Assembly (NCBI GenBank): GCA_036504735.1
Contig: DASXUQ010000005.1
Location: 837,377 to 901,376, forward strand
Source of the DNA: a bacterium
Lineage (GTDB): Bacteria; Electryoneota; RPQS01
Direction: 5' to 3'
DNA: 64,000 nt
Shown: one piece after another, positions 43,170 to 50,837 of the stretch
How positions within the stretch are numbered: the stretch's first letter is position 1
Layout of the letters: every line of letters starts with the position of its first letter
The notes under the pieces: generated by a model
Seen by the model: only the letters and a program-made list of their open reading frames with translations
Databases searched by the model: none
What the model was told of the DNA's origin: nothing
Position numbers and translations under genes: made by a program

Positions 43170-44648
43170 TTAGAAGCCCGCGCCTTCTTCTTCAGGCTCG
43201 CTGTAGGCCTCTTCGCCTTCGGCCACAGGCGGCGGGGTTTCGCCGGTCATATCGGCAAACTTGGTGTATTCGCCGATGAAGGACATGGGCACGCTGCCGG
43301 TGGGACCGTTACGGTTCTTGGCGACGATCACTTCGGCCAAGTGTTCAGTGATGTCGTACTGAACGTTGGCGATTTCGTATTTCTTGACCTTCGTCTGGTC
43401 GCGGTAGACCCACGGACGGTAAATGAACATCACCATATCCGCGTCCTGCTCGATGGCGCCCGAGTCACGAAGATCGGAAAGCATAGGCTTGCGGTCGCCG
43501 CCACGGGTTTCGGGGGCACGGGAGAGCTGCGACAGGCAGATCACCGGAATGCTCAGTTCCTTGGCCAGAGCCTTAAGGGACGAACTGACGAAGGCCACCC
43601 ACTGCTGCTGGTTGTCCGCCATCTTGGGCGGCTGGATGAGCTGCAGGTAATCGATAACAACCAAGCCGATCTTGTGATCCATCCAGAGCTGCCGCGCGCG
43701 GGTGCGCAGTGACTCGATGCCCAACCCGGCGGTGTCATCGAAGTACATGGGAAGTTGGGCCAGCCGGCCCGCCGCGGCCACAAGCCGCGTCCACTCTTCG
43801 TCGCGCAGCTTGGCGGTGGTGCGCAGCTTCTGCAAAAAGATATTGGCTTCGCCGGAAAGCATACGCAGCAGGAGCTGCCGCGTTTCCATTTCCAGCGAGA
43901 AGACCGCTACCGGAGTATTCTTGTGCTCGGCGGCGGCGACGGCCATGTTCATGGCCAGCGAGGTCTTACCCATGGACGGACGGGCGGCGACAATCACAAG
44001 TTCGCCGGCGTTGAAGCCGGTGGTGAGATCGTCCAGCTTGCGGAAGCCGCTGGGCACACCGGTCACATATTCGCGGCTGAGCTTCATCTGGCTGATATAC
44101 TCCATCGTATCATGGAGCACATCATCCACCTTCATCGCATGGCGGCCACGGCGTTCGCGCAGCAGTTCCACCAGCTTTTTCTGAAGGGTTTCAAAGACCG
44201 AATCGGCGCGGGCGGCGCTGTCATACGCCTGCATGGCCGCTTCGTTGCTGACCGAGATCATGCGGCGCAGCATGGCCTTTTCGTGAACCATGCGCGCGTA
44301 ATGTTCGACGTTGGCGGCGGAAGGAACGACTTCCGCCAGTTCGGTCAGGAAAACCGGACCGCCGATCTCCTCCAGTTTGCCCATGCGCCGAAGCTGTTCG
44401 GTGACCGTAATGAGGTCAATGGGCTCATGGTGAGCGTCCAACTCGTGCATGGCGGTGTAAACCAGCGCGTGCGCGGGGCGGTAAAAGGACTTGTCATCCA
44501 GCAGATCGGCCACGCGGCTGAACGCGGACGCATCAAGGAGCAGCGCGCCTAAAAGGGCCTGTTCGCTTTCCTGCGACTGCGGCGGCGTGCGCAAGCCGTT
44601 CGTCTGAGCGTCCGTGGACTGAGATATACTTCTTGGAATACTTGGCAT
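43170..44648 (-). CDS. dnaB: Replicative DNA helicase DnaB
   Basis: A 492-residue hexameric helicase. The N-terminal helical domain starts at PPQSQESEQALLGALLLD (about 22-130). The RecA-like core has Walker A ARPSMGKTSLAMN near residue 225 and Walker B LVVIDYLQLIQ near 330; the DLRDSGAIEQDADMVMFIYRP and IVAKNRNGPTG motifs follow. A short acidic Glu-rich tail (GEEAYSEPEEEGAGF) resembles that of other DnaBs. No intein is present. It lies 21 bases after a uracil-DNA glycosylase gene. Confidence 0.96.
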   Translation of the reverse strand: MPSIPRSISQSTDAQTNGLRTPPQSQESEQALLGALLLDASAFSRVADLLDDKSFYRPAHALVYTAMHELDAHHEPIDLITVTEQLRRMGKLEEIGGPVFLTELAEVVPSAANVEHYARMVHEKAMLRRMISVSNEAAMQAYDSAARADSVFETLQKKLVELLRERRGRHAMKVDDVLHDTMEYISQMKLSREYVTGVPSGFRKLDDLTTGFNAGELVIVAARPSMGKTSLAMNMAVAAAEHKNTPVAVFSLEMETRQLLLRMLSGEANIFLQKLRTTAKLRDEEWTRLVAAAGRLAQLPMYFDDTAGLGIESLRTRARQLWMDHKIGLVVIDYLQLIQPPKMADNQQQWVAFVSSSLKALAKELSIPVICLSQLSRAPETRGGDRKPMLSDLRDSGAIEQDADMVMFIYRPWVYRDQTKVKKYEIANVQYDITEHLAEVIVAKNRNGPTGSVPMSFIGEYTKFADMTGETPPPVAEGEEAYSEPEEEGAGF

Positions 44649-44669
44649 CTATTCGAAAAAACGGTTCCA

Positions 44670-45389
44670 TCATGATTTCTTGGTGCGATCATCATACAGG
44701 CGGCGCAGCAGTTGAAAATCTTCCTCTCCGAAGTGGAGATTTCCCATGTTGCGCAGGTAATACGCCGGATGGTACGTCACCAGCACCTCGAATCCTTCCC
44801 ACGGAAGGACGCGGCCCCGCAATTCCTTCATCGCCGAATCCACGCCGAGCAGTGCATGGGCCGCATGCTTGCCGAGGCAGACGATAATGTCCGGGTTAAT
44901 CAGGGAAAGCTGCGCCATCAGATACGGGCTGCAGGTTTCCACTTCCGCCGGGAGCGGTTCGCGGTTGTTGGGCGGGCGGCACTTGAGCACGTTGCAGATA
45001 TAGACATCCTGCTCGCGCATAAAGCCGACGCCTTCGAGAAGCTGGTTCAGCAGGCGCCCCGCGGCTCCGACAAACGGTTTGCCCTGTTTGTCTTCTTCCG
45101 CGCCGGGCGCTTCGCCGACAAAGACAATGCGCGCCTTGGGATTGCCGTCGCCGAAGACAATATGCTCGCGCGCTTTTCCGAGCGGGCAGTTCGCGCAGTT
45201 GACAATGCTCTCGCGGAACGTCTCGAGATTCTTTGGCAGAGGCTCGAGGCTTCCGGGCAGAGCGCGGCGCGCACGCGAAGTCTTTTTGGCGGAAGGTGGC
45301 AAGTAGACGCTGTCCTCAAAGAGTTCAAGGGTCTTGAAATACTCACGCGCCAGATAACGCGCCCCGGATTTCGGCGGATGGTCCGACAC
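44670..45389 (-). CDS. Uracil-DNA glycosylase, family 4 (Fe-S type)
   Basis: A 239-residue glycosylase that excises uracil from DNA. The iron-sulfur ligands are visible: C65 and C68 (NCANCPLG), C137 (LKCRPP) and C153 (ETCSPYL). The catalytic/uracil-binding motif GEAPGAEEDKQGKPFVGAAG is near residue 92, and TYHPAYYLRN near 215 matches the H-P-(S/A) motif. About 60 N-terminal residues precede the first cysteine; they are basic and of unknown function, as in other long members of the family. It starts seven bases after coaBC. Confidence 0.92.
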   Translation of the reverse strand: MSDHPPKSGARYLAREYFKTLELFEDSVYLPPSAKKTSRARRALPGSLEPLPKNLETFRESIVNCANCPLGKAREHIVFGDGNPKARIVFVGEAPGAEEDKQGKPFVGAAGRLLNQLLEGVGFMREQDVYICNVLKCRPPNNREPLPAEVETCSPYLMAQLSLINPDIIVCLGKHAAHALLGVDSAMKELRGRVLPWEGFEVLVTYHPAYYLRNMGNLHFGEEDFQLLRRLYDDRTKKS

Positions 45390-45396
45390 GGTCGGG

Positions 45397-47808
45397 CTAC
45401 TCGTCGTCCGGAATAATTTCGTTATCGGGATTCTCCGCCGCGACCCGTACCTTCACCTTCGCCACTTTCTTGGCGGCAGGTTTACGGCGGGGAACAGGAG
45501 CGGGAGCGGCCGCTGGGTCTGCCGGAGCGGGAGCTGCAGCAGGAGTGCGTTTCGCCCGTTTCGGCTTTGCTTTTGCTACGGGAGCGGCTTCGGCAACTGC
45601 AACGGGCTGTGACGGTTGTTCCGGCCTTACTGCCGGCGCAGGAGGCGGTGCCATTACCGGTGCGGGCTCGATAGCGCGAGTCGGCTCGGGCGTGTGAACA
45701 GGTTCCGGTTCACGCGCAGGTTCCGCACCCCGAATGGGTTCAGGTGTACGCGCAGGTTCCGGCCTGCGTGCGGCTGGTGGCCTCGGTGCAGGCGCGGGCT
45801 TGCGAGCAGGTACCGGCGGGCGAGCAGGCGCAGGCGTACGAACCGGCGGCTCAGGAGCCACAGCGACGGGCTGGGGAGCAGCTATGACCGGCGATTCCTG
45901 AACGGCGCCAGACTCATTCACAGGCTGTTCTCCACCCACTGCCGCCTGACGCTTGGCACGGGCGCGCTGAGCGCGGCGGCCTCCGCGACGGCCACGGGAC
46001 TTCTTTGTGCCGGGCGCTCCCGGAATGGGAGTTCCGCTGTTGGGGAACGGCAGTTCCGCCGGGCTATCTATACTTGAACCCGGAAGATCCGTGGCGGTTT
46101 CGGCAACCGAAACGCGAGCACTCTCGGCAGCAACCGGCGGCGCCACACGCTCGGGAACATTCTGGCGGACGGGTGTGGGAACCGGCGGGCGAACAGGCGG
46201 ACGTACAGGCTGCGACTCGGGTACGGGAGCATGCTCCACAACCGGAGCAGGCGCATGCGCGGCGACGGTTTCCTGCGGACGCGGTGCGGGTTGAGGCACA
46301 GGACCGTGCGGCTTGTTGCGGTCGCGATCACGGTCGCGATCACGATGCTTTTTGTGCCGGCGGCTGTTGCGATCCCCCTGCGGGAACGGCTGGCCGGACG
46401 GCTGACCGTGAGCGGGCGCGGGCTGCTGCGGGGAGAAACGCTCCTCGAGCGCGGCGTCTTCGTCGATCTCCAGACCATCGAGATTCAGACCACCCAGATC
46501 CTCTTCCTCATCGAGCAGCAGCACTTCTTCCGGTTCGGGTTCAGGCTCGGGGTTGCGGTAAATTTCGATGACCGCATTCAGGATGTCGCGCGCGGCTTCC
46601 CGTTTCGATTGCAGCGGCAATTCGGTGACACGTCCCGTGCGGTGAATAATCAGGACCTGATTGGTCTCGACCGCAAACCCGCTGCCCTGAGCGAGTGGAT
46701 TGTTGGCCACCACGATATCGAGATGCTTGTCACGTAGCTTCTTCAGCGCGTTTTCCAGCAGATTTTCGGTCTCGAGGGCAAATCCCACCACGATGCGGTC
46801 GTTCTTCTTCTCGGCCAGACTTTTGAGAATGTCTTCCGTGGCAACGAGCTGGATCTCAGGCGAAGGCTCGCCCTTCTTGATCTTGTGCTCGGCCGTCTTG
46901 GCAAAGGTATAATCGGCGACGGCGGCGGCCATCAGCACCACCTTGGACTGCGCATATTCCTGTTTGACCGCGCTGGCCATTTCGGCGGCGGTGGTCACGC
47001 GGCGCAGCCGTACTCCGGTGGGCGGAATGACGTCGGTCGGGCCGTGAATCAGCACCACGTCGGCGCCGCGTTCACGGGCTTCTTCGGCCAGGGCAAAGCC
47101 CATGCGACCGGTGGAGCGATTGGTGAGCACGCGGACGGGATCCCACGATTCTTCGGTGCGTCCGCCGGTCACGAGCACACGCACGCCGCGCAGGTCCTGC
47201 GGAGCGGAGAGCATGTGACTCACTTCGCGGAAAATGGAGTCGAGATCGGCGAGGCGGCCAATGCCGTCTTCTTCGCCGGGCCGGGCCATCTGGCCCTCTT
47301 CGGGCATTACGAAGCGGAACCCACGGCGCTTGAGCACCGCCAGATTATCCTGCGTGGCCGGGTTTGCCCACATGCGATGGTTCATCGCCGGGCAGAGCAG
47401 GCGCGGACGATCCAGCGTGAGCATAATGGTGGTGAGCAGATCGTCGGCAAAGCCCGCCGCCAGGCGCGCCATGTGATTGGCGGTGGCGGGAGCGATGACG
47501 GCCAGATCCGGCCACGTGGCCATCTCCGTATGCCACGGCGAGAAGTCGCCGTGATCGGGAAACATCTCGATAAAGACGTGCCGTCCGGTGATCGTTTCGA
47601 AGGTCAGCGGCGCGACAAACTTCTCGGCGGCGGAGGTCATGACAACCTGTACCCGCGCACCCTGTTTGACAAACATCCGGGTCAGTTCGACCGCCTTATA
47701 GGCGGCGATGCCCCCGCATACGCCCAGCAATATCTTTCGGCCGTTCAGTTCCGGTCCCGGCTTCACGCCCGGGCGCGAAGGGGGATTACCCTTCATAGTA
47801 GAATTCAA
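45397..47808 (-). CDS. coaBC: CoaBC with an unusual long disordered C-terminal tail
   Basis: An 803-residue protein; CoaBC is normally about 400. Residues 24-200 are the CoaC flavin decarboxylase (GVCGGIAAYKAVEL, active-site His93 in PWHTEM, PAMNHRMW at 140-147). Residues 205-416 are the CoaB ligase (TGGRTEESWDPVRVLTNRS, AAAVADY, KIKK at 309-312). Together they make 4'-phosphopantetheine from phosphopantothenate, cysteine and CTP. The remaining 384 residues are predicted disordered: an acidic patch (419-456), then Pro/Ala/Glu-rich sequence with basic patches at 483-498 (RHKKHRDRDRDRDR), 602-621 (KKSRGRRGGRRAQRARAKRQ) and 747-786. The frame is unbroken, with no stop between the parts. The start overlaps rpoZ by 23 bases; an ATG four codons in is also possible. 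Confidence 0.9.
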   Translation of the reverse strand: MNSTMKGNPPSRPGVKPGPELNGRKILLGVCGGIAAYKAVELTRMFVKQGARVQVVMTSAAEKFVAPLTFETITGRHVFIEMFPDHGDFSPWHTEMATWPDLAVIAPATANHMARLAAGFADDLLTTIMLTLDRPRLLCPAMNHRMWANPATQDNLAVLKRRGFRFVMPEEGQMARPGEEDGIGRLADLDSIFREVSHMLSAPQDLRGVRVLVTGGRTEESWDPVRVLTNRSTGRMGFALAEEARERGADVVLIHGPTDVIPPTGVRLRRVTTAAEMASAVKQEYAQSKVVLMAAAVADYTFAKTAEHKIKKGEPSPEIQLVATEDILKSLAEKKNDRIVVGFALETENLLENALKKLRDKHLDIVVANNPLAQGSGFAVETNQVLIIHRTGRVTELPLQSKREAARDILNAVIEIYRNPEPEPEPEEVLLLDEEEDLGGLNLDGLEIDEDAALEERFSPQQPAPAHGQPSGQPFPQGDRNSRRHKKHRDRDRDRDRNKPHGPVPQPAPRPQETVAAHAPAPVVEHAPVPESQPVRPPVRPPVPTPVRQNVPERVAPPVAAESARVSVAETATDLPGSSIDSPAELPFPNSGTPIPGAPGTKKSRGRRGGRRAQRARAKRQAAVGGEQPVNESGAVQESPVIAAPQPVAVAPEPPVRTPAPARPPVPARKPAPAPRPPAARRPEPARTPEPIRGAEPAREPEPVHTPEPTRAIEPAPVMAPPPAPAVRPEQPSQPVAVAEAAPVAKAKPKRAKRTPAAAPAPADPAAAPAPVPRRKPAAKKVAKVKVRVAAENPDNEIIPDDE

Positions 47809-48103
47809 TTTTCTTCTCTTTCATTTCAGCCATAGAGAGCACGACCGGCTTGACGAACTTGGGCACGGGACGGTTGATGTGCTCCACGGGTTCGGGCGGA
47901 GCGGCGTCGTCGGATTCTTCCGCGCGCGCTCGGGCCGCAGCCTGCTCCAGCATTTCCGTCTGCCCAAGGTGGCGGTCAATCAGGCGCTTCTGCAACTCGC
48001 CGACCTGGCGTCCACGCTTAGCGATTACCAGCACCGCTTCATAAATGTTAAGGGCGCCTTCAAGGAAATCTTCGGGAAAGTACTCTTCTGCTCTCATGGT
48101 CAT
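47786..48103 (-). CDS. rpoZ: RNA polymerase omega subunit
   Basis: A 105-residue protein with the omega-type core EGALNIYEAVLVIAKRGRQVGELQKRL at residues 15-41, corresponding to the helix that contacts the beta-prime subunit. The gmk-rpoZ-coaBC order supports the call. The C-terminal half is longer than in E. coli and contains a conserved-looking VPKFVKPVVLSMAEMKEKKIEFYYEG segment. It starts 16 bases after gmk and overlaps coaBC. Confidence 0.85.
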   Translation of the reverse strand: MTMRAEEYFPEDFLEGALNIYEAVLVIAKRGRQVGELQKRLIDRHLGQTEMLEQAAARARAEESDDAAPPEPVEHINRPVPKFVKPVVLSMAEMKEKKIEFYYEG

Positions 48104-48119
48104 TTCTATTGTGGTTTGT

Positions 48120-48707
48120 TCAATTCAAGGTTTCGGGACGCGCATCCGGCGCGAAGTAGCGAACAATGGCCTGCTCAGTGTCGGTGACGGTCCGGTCAAG
48201 CTGATCGTTGACGATACTCACGTCGAAACGCGGGGCGAGGGCCAGTTCCATATCGGCGCGAGCCAGACGGCGCTCCACCAGCTCCGGGGTTTCGGTCTTG
48301 CGGGCTACCAGCCTCTGCCGCAGCACCTCACGGGAGGGCGGCAGGAGGAAAATGCTCAGCGCTTCAGGAAAGTGCGCCTTCAGGTTCAGTGCGCCTTTGA
48401 CGTCGAGATCGAAGATCACGGTCTCGCCCCGGTTCAGGCGCTCGCGGGTCGGAGCGATCAGCGTGCCGTACAGCTCGCCGTGCACATCTTCATGCTCGAG
48501 AAATTCGTCTGCCGCCACGCGCCGCAGGAATTCCTCGCGGGTCAAAAAATAATATTCCTTGCCGTCCGTTTCTCCGGGCCGGGGCCGGCGCGTGGTGGCG
48601 CTGATGGAAAATCCCCAATCCGGATGGGCCGTACGCAGGCGGCCAATGACGGTGCTCTTGCCCCCGCCCGCGGGAGCGGCAAAGACGATCAGACGGCCCT
48701 TACTCAA
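48120..48707 (-). CDS. gmk: Guanylate kinase
   Basis: A 195-residue enzyme phosphorylating GMP to GDP. The P-loop is VFAAPAGGGKSTV (the usual S-G-S is A-G-G here), followed by SISATTRRPRPGETDGKEYYFL and FLEHEDVHGELYGT, which bind GMP, and ETPELVERRLARA in the lid. The frame is open to 48776 inside yicC, but the extra N-terminal part is Cys/Arg-rich and non-homologous. A TTG at 48707, overlapping the yicC stop codon region with AGGTG upstream, gives the normal length and is preferred; the exact start is uncertain. Confidence 0.92.
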   Translation of the reverse strand: MSKGRLIVFAAPAGGGKSTVIGRLRTAHPDWGFSISATTRRPRPGETDGKEYYFLTREEFLRRVAADEFLEHEDVHGELYGTLIAPTRERLNRGETVIFDLDVKGALNLKAHFPEALSIFLLPPSREVLRQRLVARKTETPELVERRLARADMELALAPRFDVSIVNDQLDRTVTDTEQAIVRYFAPDARPETLN

Positions 48708-49581
48708 GGTTCTGCACCTGCTCGCGCAGGCGTTCGATCTCCTCGCGCATGCGCACGCCCAGATGAGAGATTTCAAGACTCGACGTTTTGGAACCGATGG
48801 TGTTGGCTTCGCGGTGCATTTCCTGCAGCAGGAACTCCAGCCGTTTGCCGGCCACTCCCTCGGGGGAGCGCAGGGTGCGGCGAAACGCTTCGATGTGGCC
48901 CTTCAGGCGCACGCACTCTTCGGTGATGTCGAGACGGTCGGCGAGAATCGCCATTTCCATCTCCAGCCGGTACTCATCATAGGCCTGCGGCAGAGTCAGT
49001 TTCTTGATCCGTTCACGCAGTTTTTCATGCGCACGGCTCGGGACGTCGGTCTGGATCTTCTCGATCTCCAGCAGCGCCTTTTCGATTTCGCCCACCCGCT
49101 CGATCATGTCCGCGGCCAGGTTCCGGCCTTCCAGTTCCCGCATGCGCATCAGATCGGTCATCGCCGCATCGGTGGCTTCCTTGGAAAGTTTCAGCAGCAG
49201 TTCGCTGACCTGCGGGTCTTCCACCTGCACGAGCAGTTCGGGGAAGTGCAGGAGATGCTCCAGCGTGACGCCGCCGATGAGTTTCAGGTTGTCCGTGAGC
49301 TTGTTCAGTTCACCGGCGAGTTTCTGAGCGGCGGCGAAGTCGAGCCTGGCGGCGGACGGCGCATCGGCGGTGCGGATCTCGGTGAGATTCAGATTGAGCT
49401 TGCCGCGCTGAATTCTGCCGCGGCACAGTTCGCGCACGTCGCCTTCGAAGTTCTGCAAACTGCGGGAAGCACGGAGACTGAAATCGAAAAAGCGGTTATT
49501 GAGCGTGCGCGCTTCGGCGATAATGCGGAAGCCTTCGGCGGACGCTTCTCCCCGCCCGTAACCTGTCATGGAATAGATCAT
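48700..49581 (-). CDS. yicC: YicC-family endoribonuclease
   Basis: A 293-residue protein of the YicC/YloC family. It starts MIYSMTGYGRGEA, the hallmark N terminus (S-M-T-G-Y/F-G), and ends with the conserved GKRLEFLLQEMHREANTIGSK block near residue 250 and ISHLGVRMREEIERLREQVQN. E. coli YicC is an endoribonuclease linked to small RNA turnover. Overlap with gmk is the usual arrangement for this pair. Confidence 0.93.
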   Translation of the reverse strand: MIYSMTGYGRGEASAEGFRIIAEARTLNNRFFDFSLRASRSLQNFEGDVRELCRGRIQRGKLNLNLTEIRTADAPSAARLDFAAAQKLAGELNKLTDNLKLIGGVTLEHLLHFPELLVQVEDPQVSELLLKLSKEATDAAMTDLMRMRELEGRNLAADMIERVGEIEKALLEIEKIQTDVPSRAHEKLRERIKKLTLPQAYDEYRLEMEMAILADRLDITEECVRLKGHIEAFRRTLRSPEGVAGKRLEFLLQEMHREANTIGSKTSSLEISHLGVRMREEIERLREQVQNLE

Positions 49582-49619
49582 GGGACGGGATTTGGATGTG
49601 CTATAGGGTTCAAAAGATT

Positions 49620-50603
49620 CTACCAGACAATACCGACTGAAATGCGGTGCGAGAAACCGAGATCATTGTGATTCTGAAAAGCGGCGTTGACATTCAGCCA
49701 GGAAAAGCGGATGCCCGCGCCATAGGTAATCGCATCGCCGTTGTAGCCGCCGCGCAGGGCGACGGTATTGGAAATCAGATATTCCGCGCCGACGTGCGGC
49801 TGCACCGTGAGTGGTCCGGCGCTGATCTTTTCCGCTTCGCCGCGCGATTCGAAATGGCTTTCGAGGTCTCCGGCCAGCGTCAGCTTGGCATTGACGGACT
49901 TGAGGTCCGCCGCATACGCTCCGCCGAGCACCGCCGAGGGAAGAATCGCCTCCGTGCGTCCGGTGCTCCAGGCCAGAATGCTGGTGGTCAGATCATGAAC
50001 GGCCAGACCGGCATCGAAGCCGGGCAGCAGCGTGCGGCCAAAACCGACGTCGAAACCCAGACCGCCCGCGGATTCTCCCGCAACATTTTTGAAAAGCACT
50101 TTGGCATTGGCGCCCGCGCGCCATCCGGACCCGATGGTCCGTCCCACGCCTGCCATCAACGCCAGTTCATTGTCCCCGGTCTTGTGATCCACCAGCACGC
50201 GATTGTTATCGCTCAGCGGTTGACTGGGATCATTCAGCTTGGTAACCGGAATGTCTCCCACCCGCGTGTACATGGCGGTCAGCGCGCCGGCCATGCCGTT
50301 GGACATGGGCTTGGCGAAGGACAGATAATCGTACGTGTAAAGATTGTCGAACTGCGACGCGTGCATGAACTCGAGATACCGCTTCTGAATCCCGGCCAAG
50401 GCCGAAGGATTGTAATACGAAGCGGAGGAAGCCGTCGGAGCGGCGACCGCGGCACCACCCATCGCCAGGGCACGTGCTCCCGCGCCCAGAGAGAGAAACT
50501 CTCCGGAGTAACGACCGATCACCAACTGAGCGGATGCCGTCCGGCAGGACCACGTGGCCGCCAGAAGGATCAGCATGAGGACGATAGCGCGCCGTGAAGT
50601 CAC
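49620..50603 (-). CDS. PorV/PorQ-family outer-membrane protein
   Basis: A 327-residue beta-barrel protein with signal peptide (about 1-26, ending ASAQ). The mature N terminus reads FLSLGAGARALAMGGAAVAAPTASSASYYNPSALAG, the typical PorV/PorQ opening, and the end is the barrel strand HRISVGIVW with an aromatic terminal residue. PorV shuttles T9SS cargo to the surface in Bacteroidota, which fits the three T9SS-type proteins here; assignment to that role is inference. The GTG at 50603 is chosen over 50630 because AAGGAGG lies five bases upstream. It precedes yicC by 38 bases. Confidence 0.82.
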   Translation of the reverse strand: MTSRRAIVLMLILLAATWSCRTASAQLVIGRYSGEFLSLGAGARALAMGGAAVAAPTASSASYYNPSALAGIQKRYLEFMHASQFDNLYTYDYLSFAKPMSNGMAGALTAMYTRVGDIPVTKLNDPSQPLSDNNRVLVDHKTGDNELALMAGVGRTIGSGWRAGANAKVLFKNVAGESAGGLGFDVGFGRTLLPGFDAGLAVHDLTTSILAWSTGRTEAILPSAVLGGAYAADLKSVNAKLTLAGDLESHFESRGEAEKISAGPLTVQPHVGAEYLISNTVALRGGYNGDAITYGAGIRFSWLNVNAAFQNHNDLGFSHRISVGIVW

Positions 50604-50837
50604 ATGTCCCTCCTTGCAGAAGAGCTTCACCAGATCGTCAAAGACGACCGGCAGAGTACTGCGGATCGAAAAAAGACAGCCATCCGCATTCCACAGTGTG
50701 AAGCGATTTCGGGTACCAAATCAAGATGCTACAAAAGAATTTCCGACGGACGGCGATCCGCCGCAGCAAGGGGCATGCAAAAAGCCTTCACGCTAAGACG
50801 TTAGTTCTTGTAAAAATAAGGAAAAGCAAGGGGATAG

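Noticed and set aside
41190-43712. Very long open frame (840 codons) on the plus strand
   Set aside because: It lies antisense to rel and dnaB, both unmistakable genes; the translation is His/Arg/Val/Asp-rich with no recognisable domain. It is an artefact of GC-rich codon bias.
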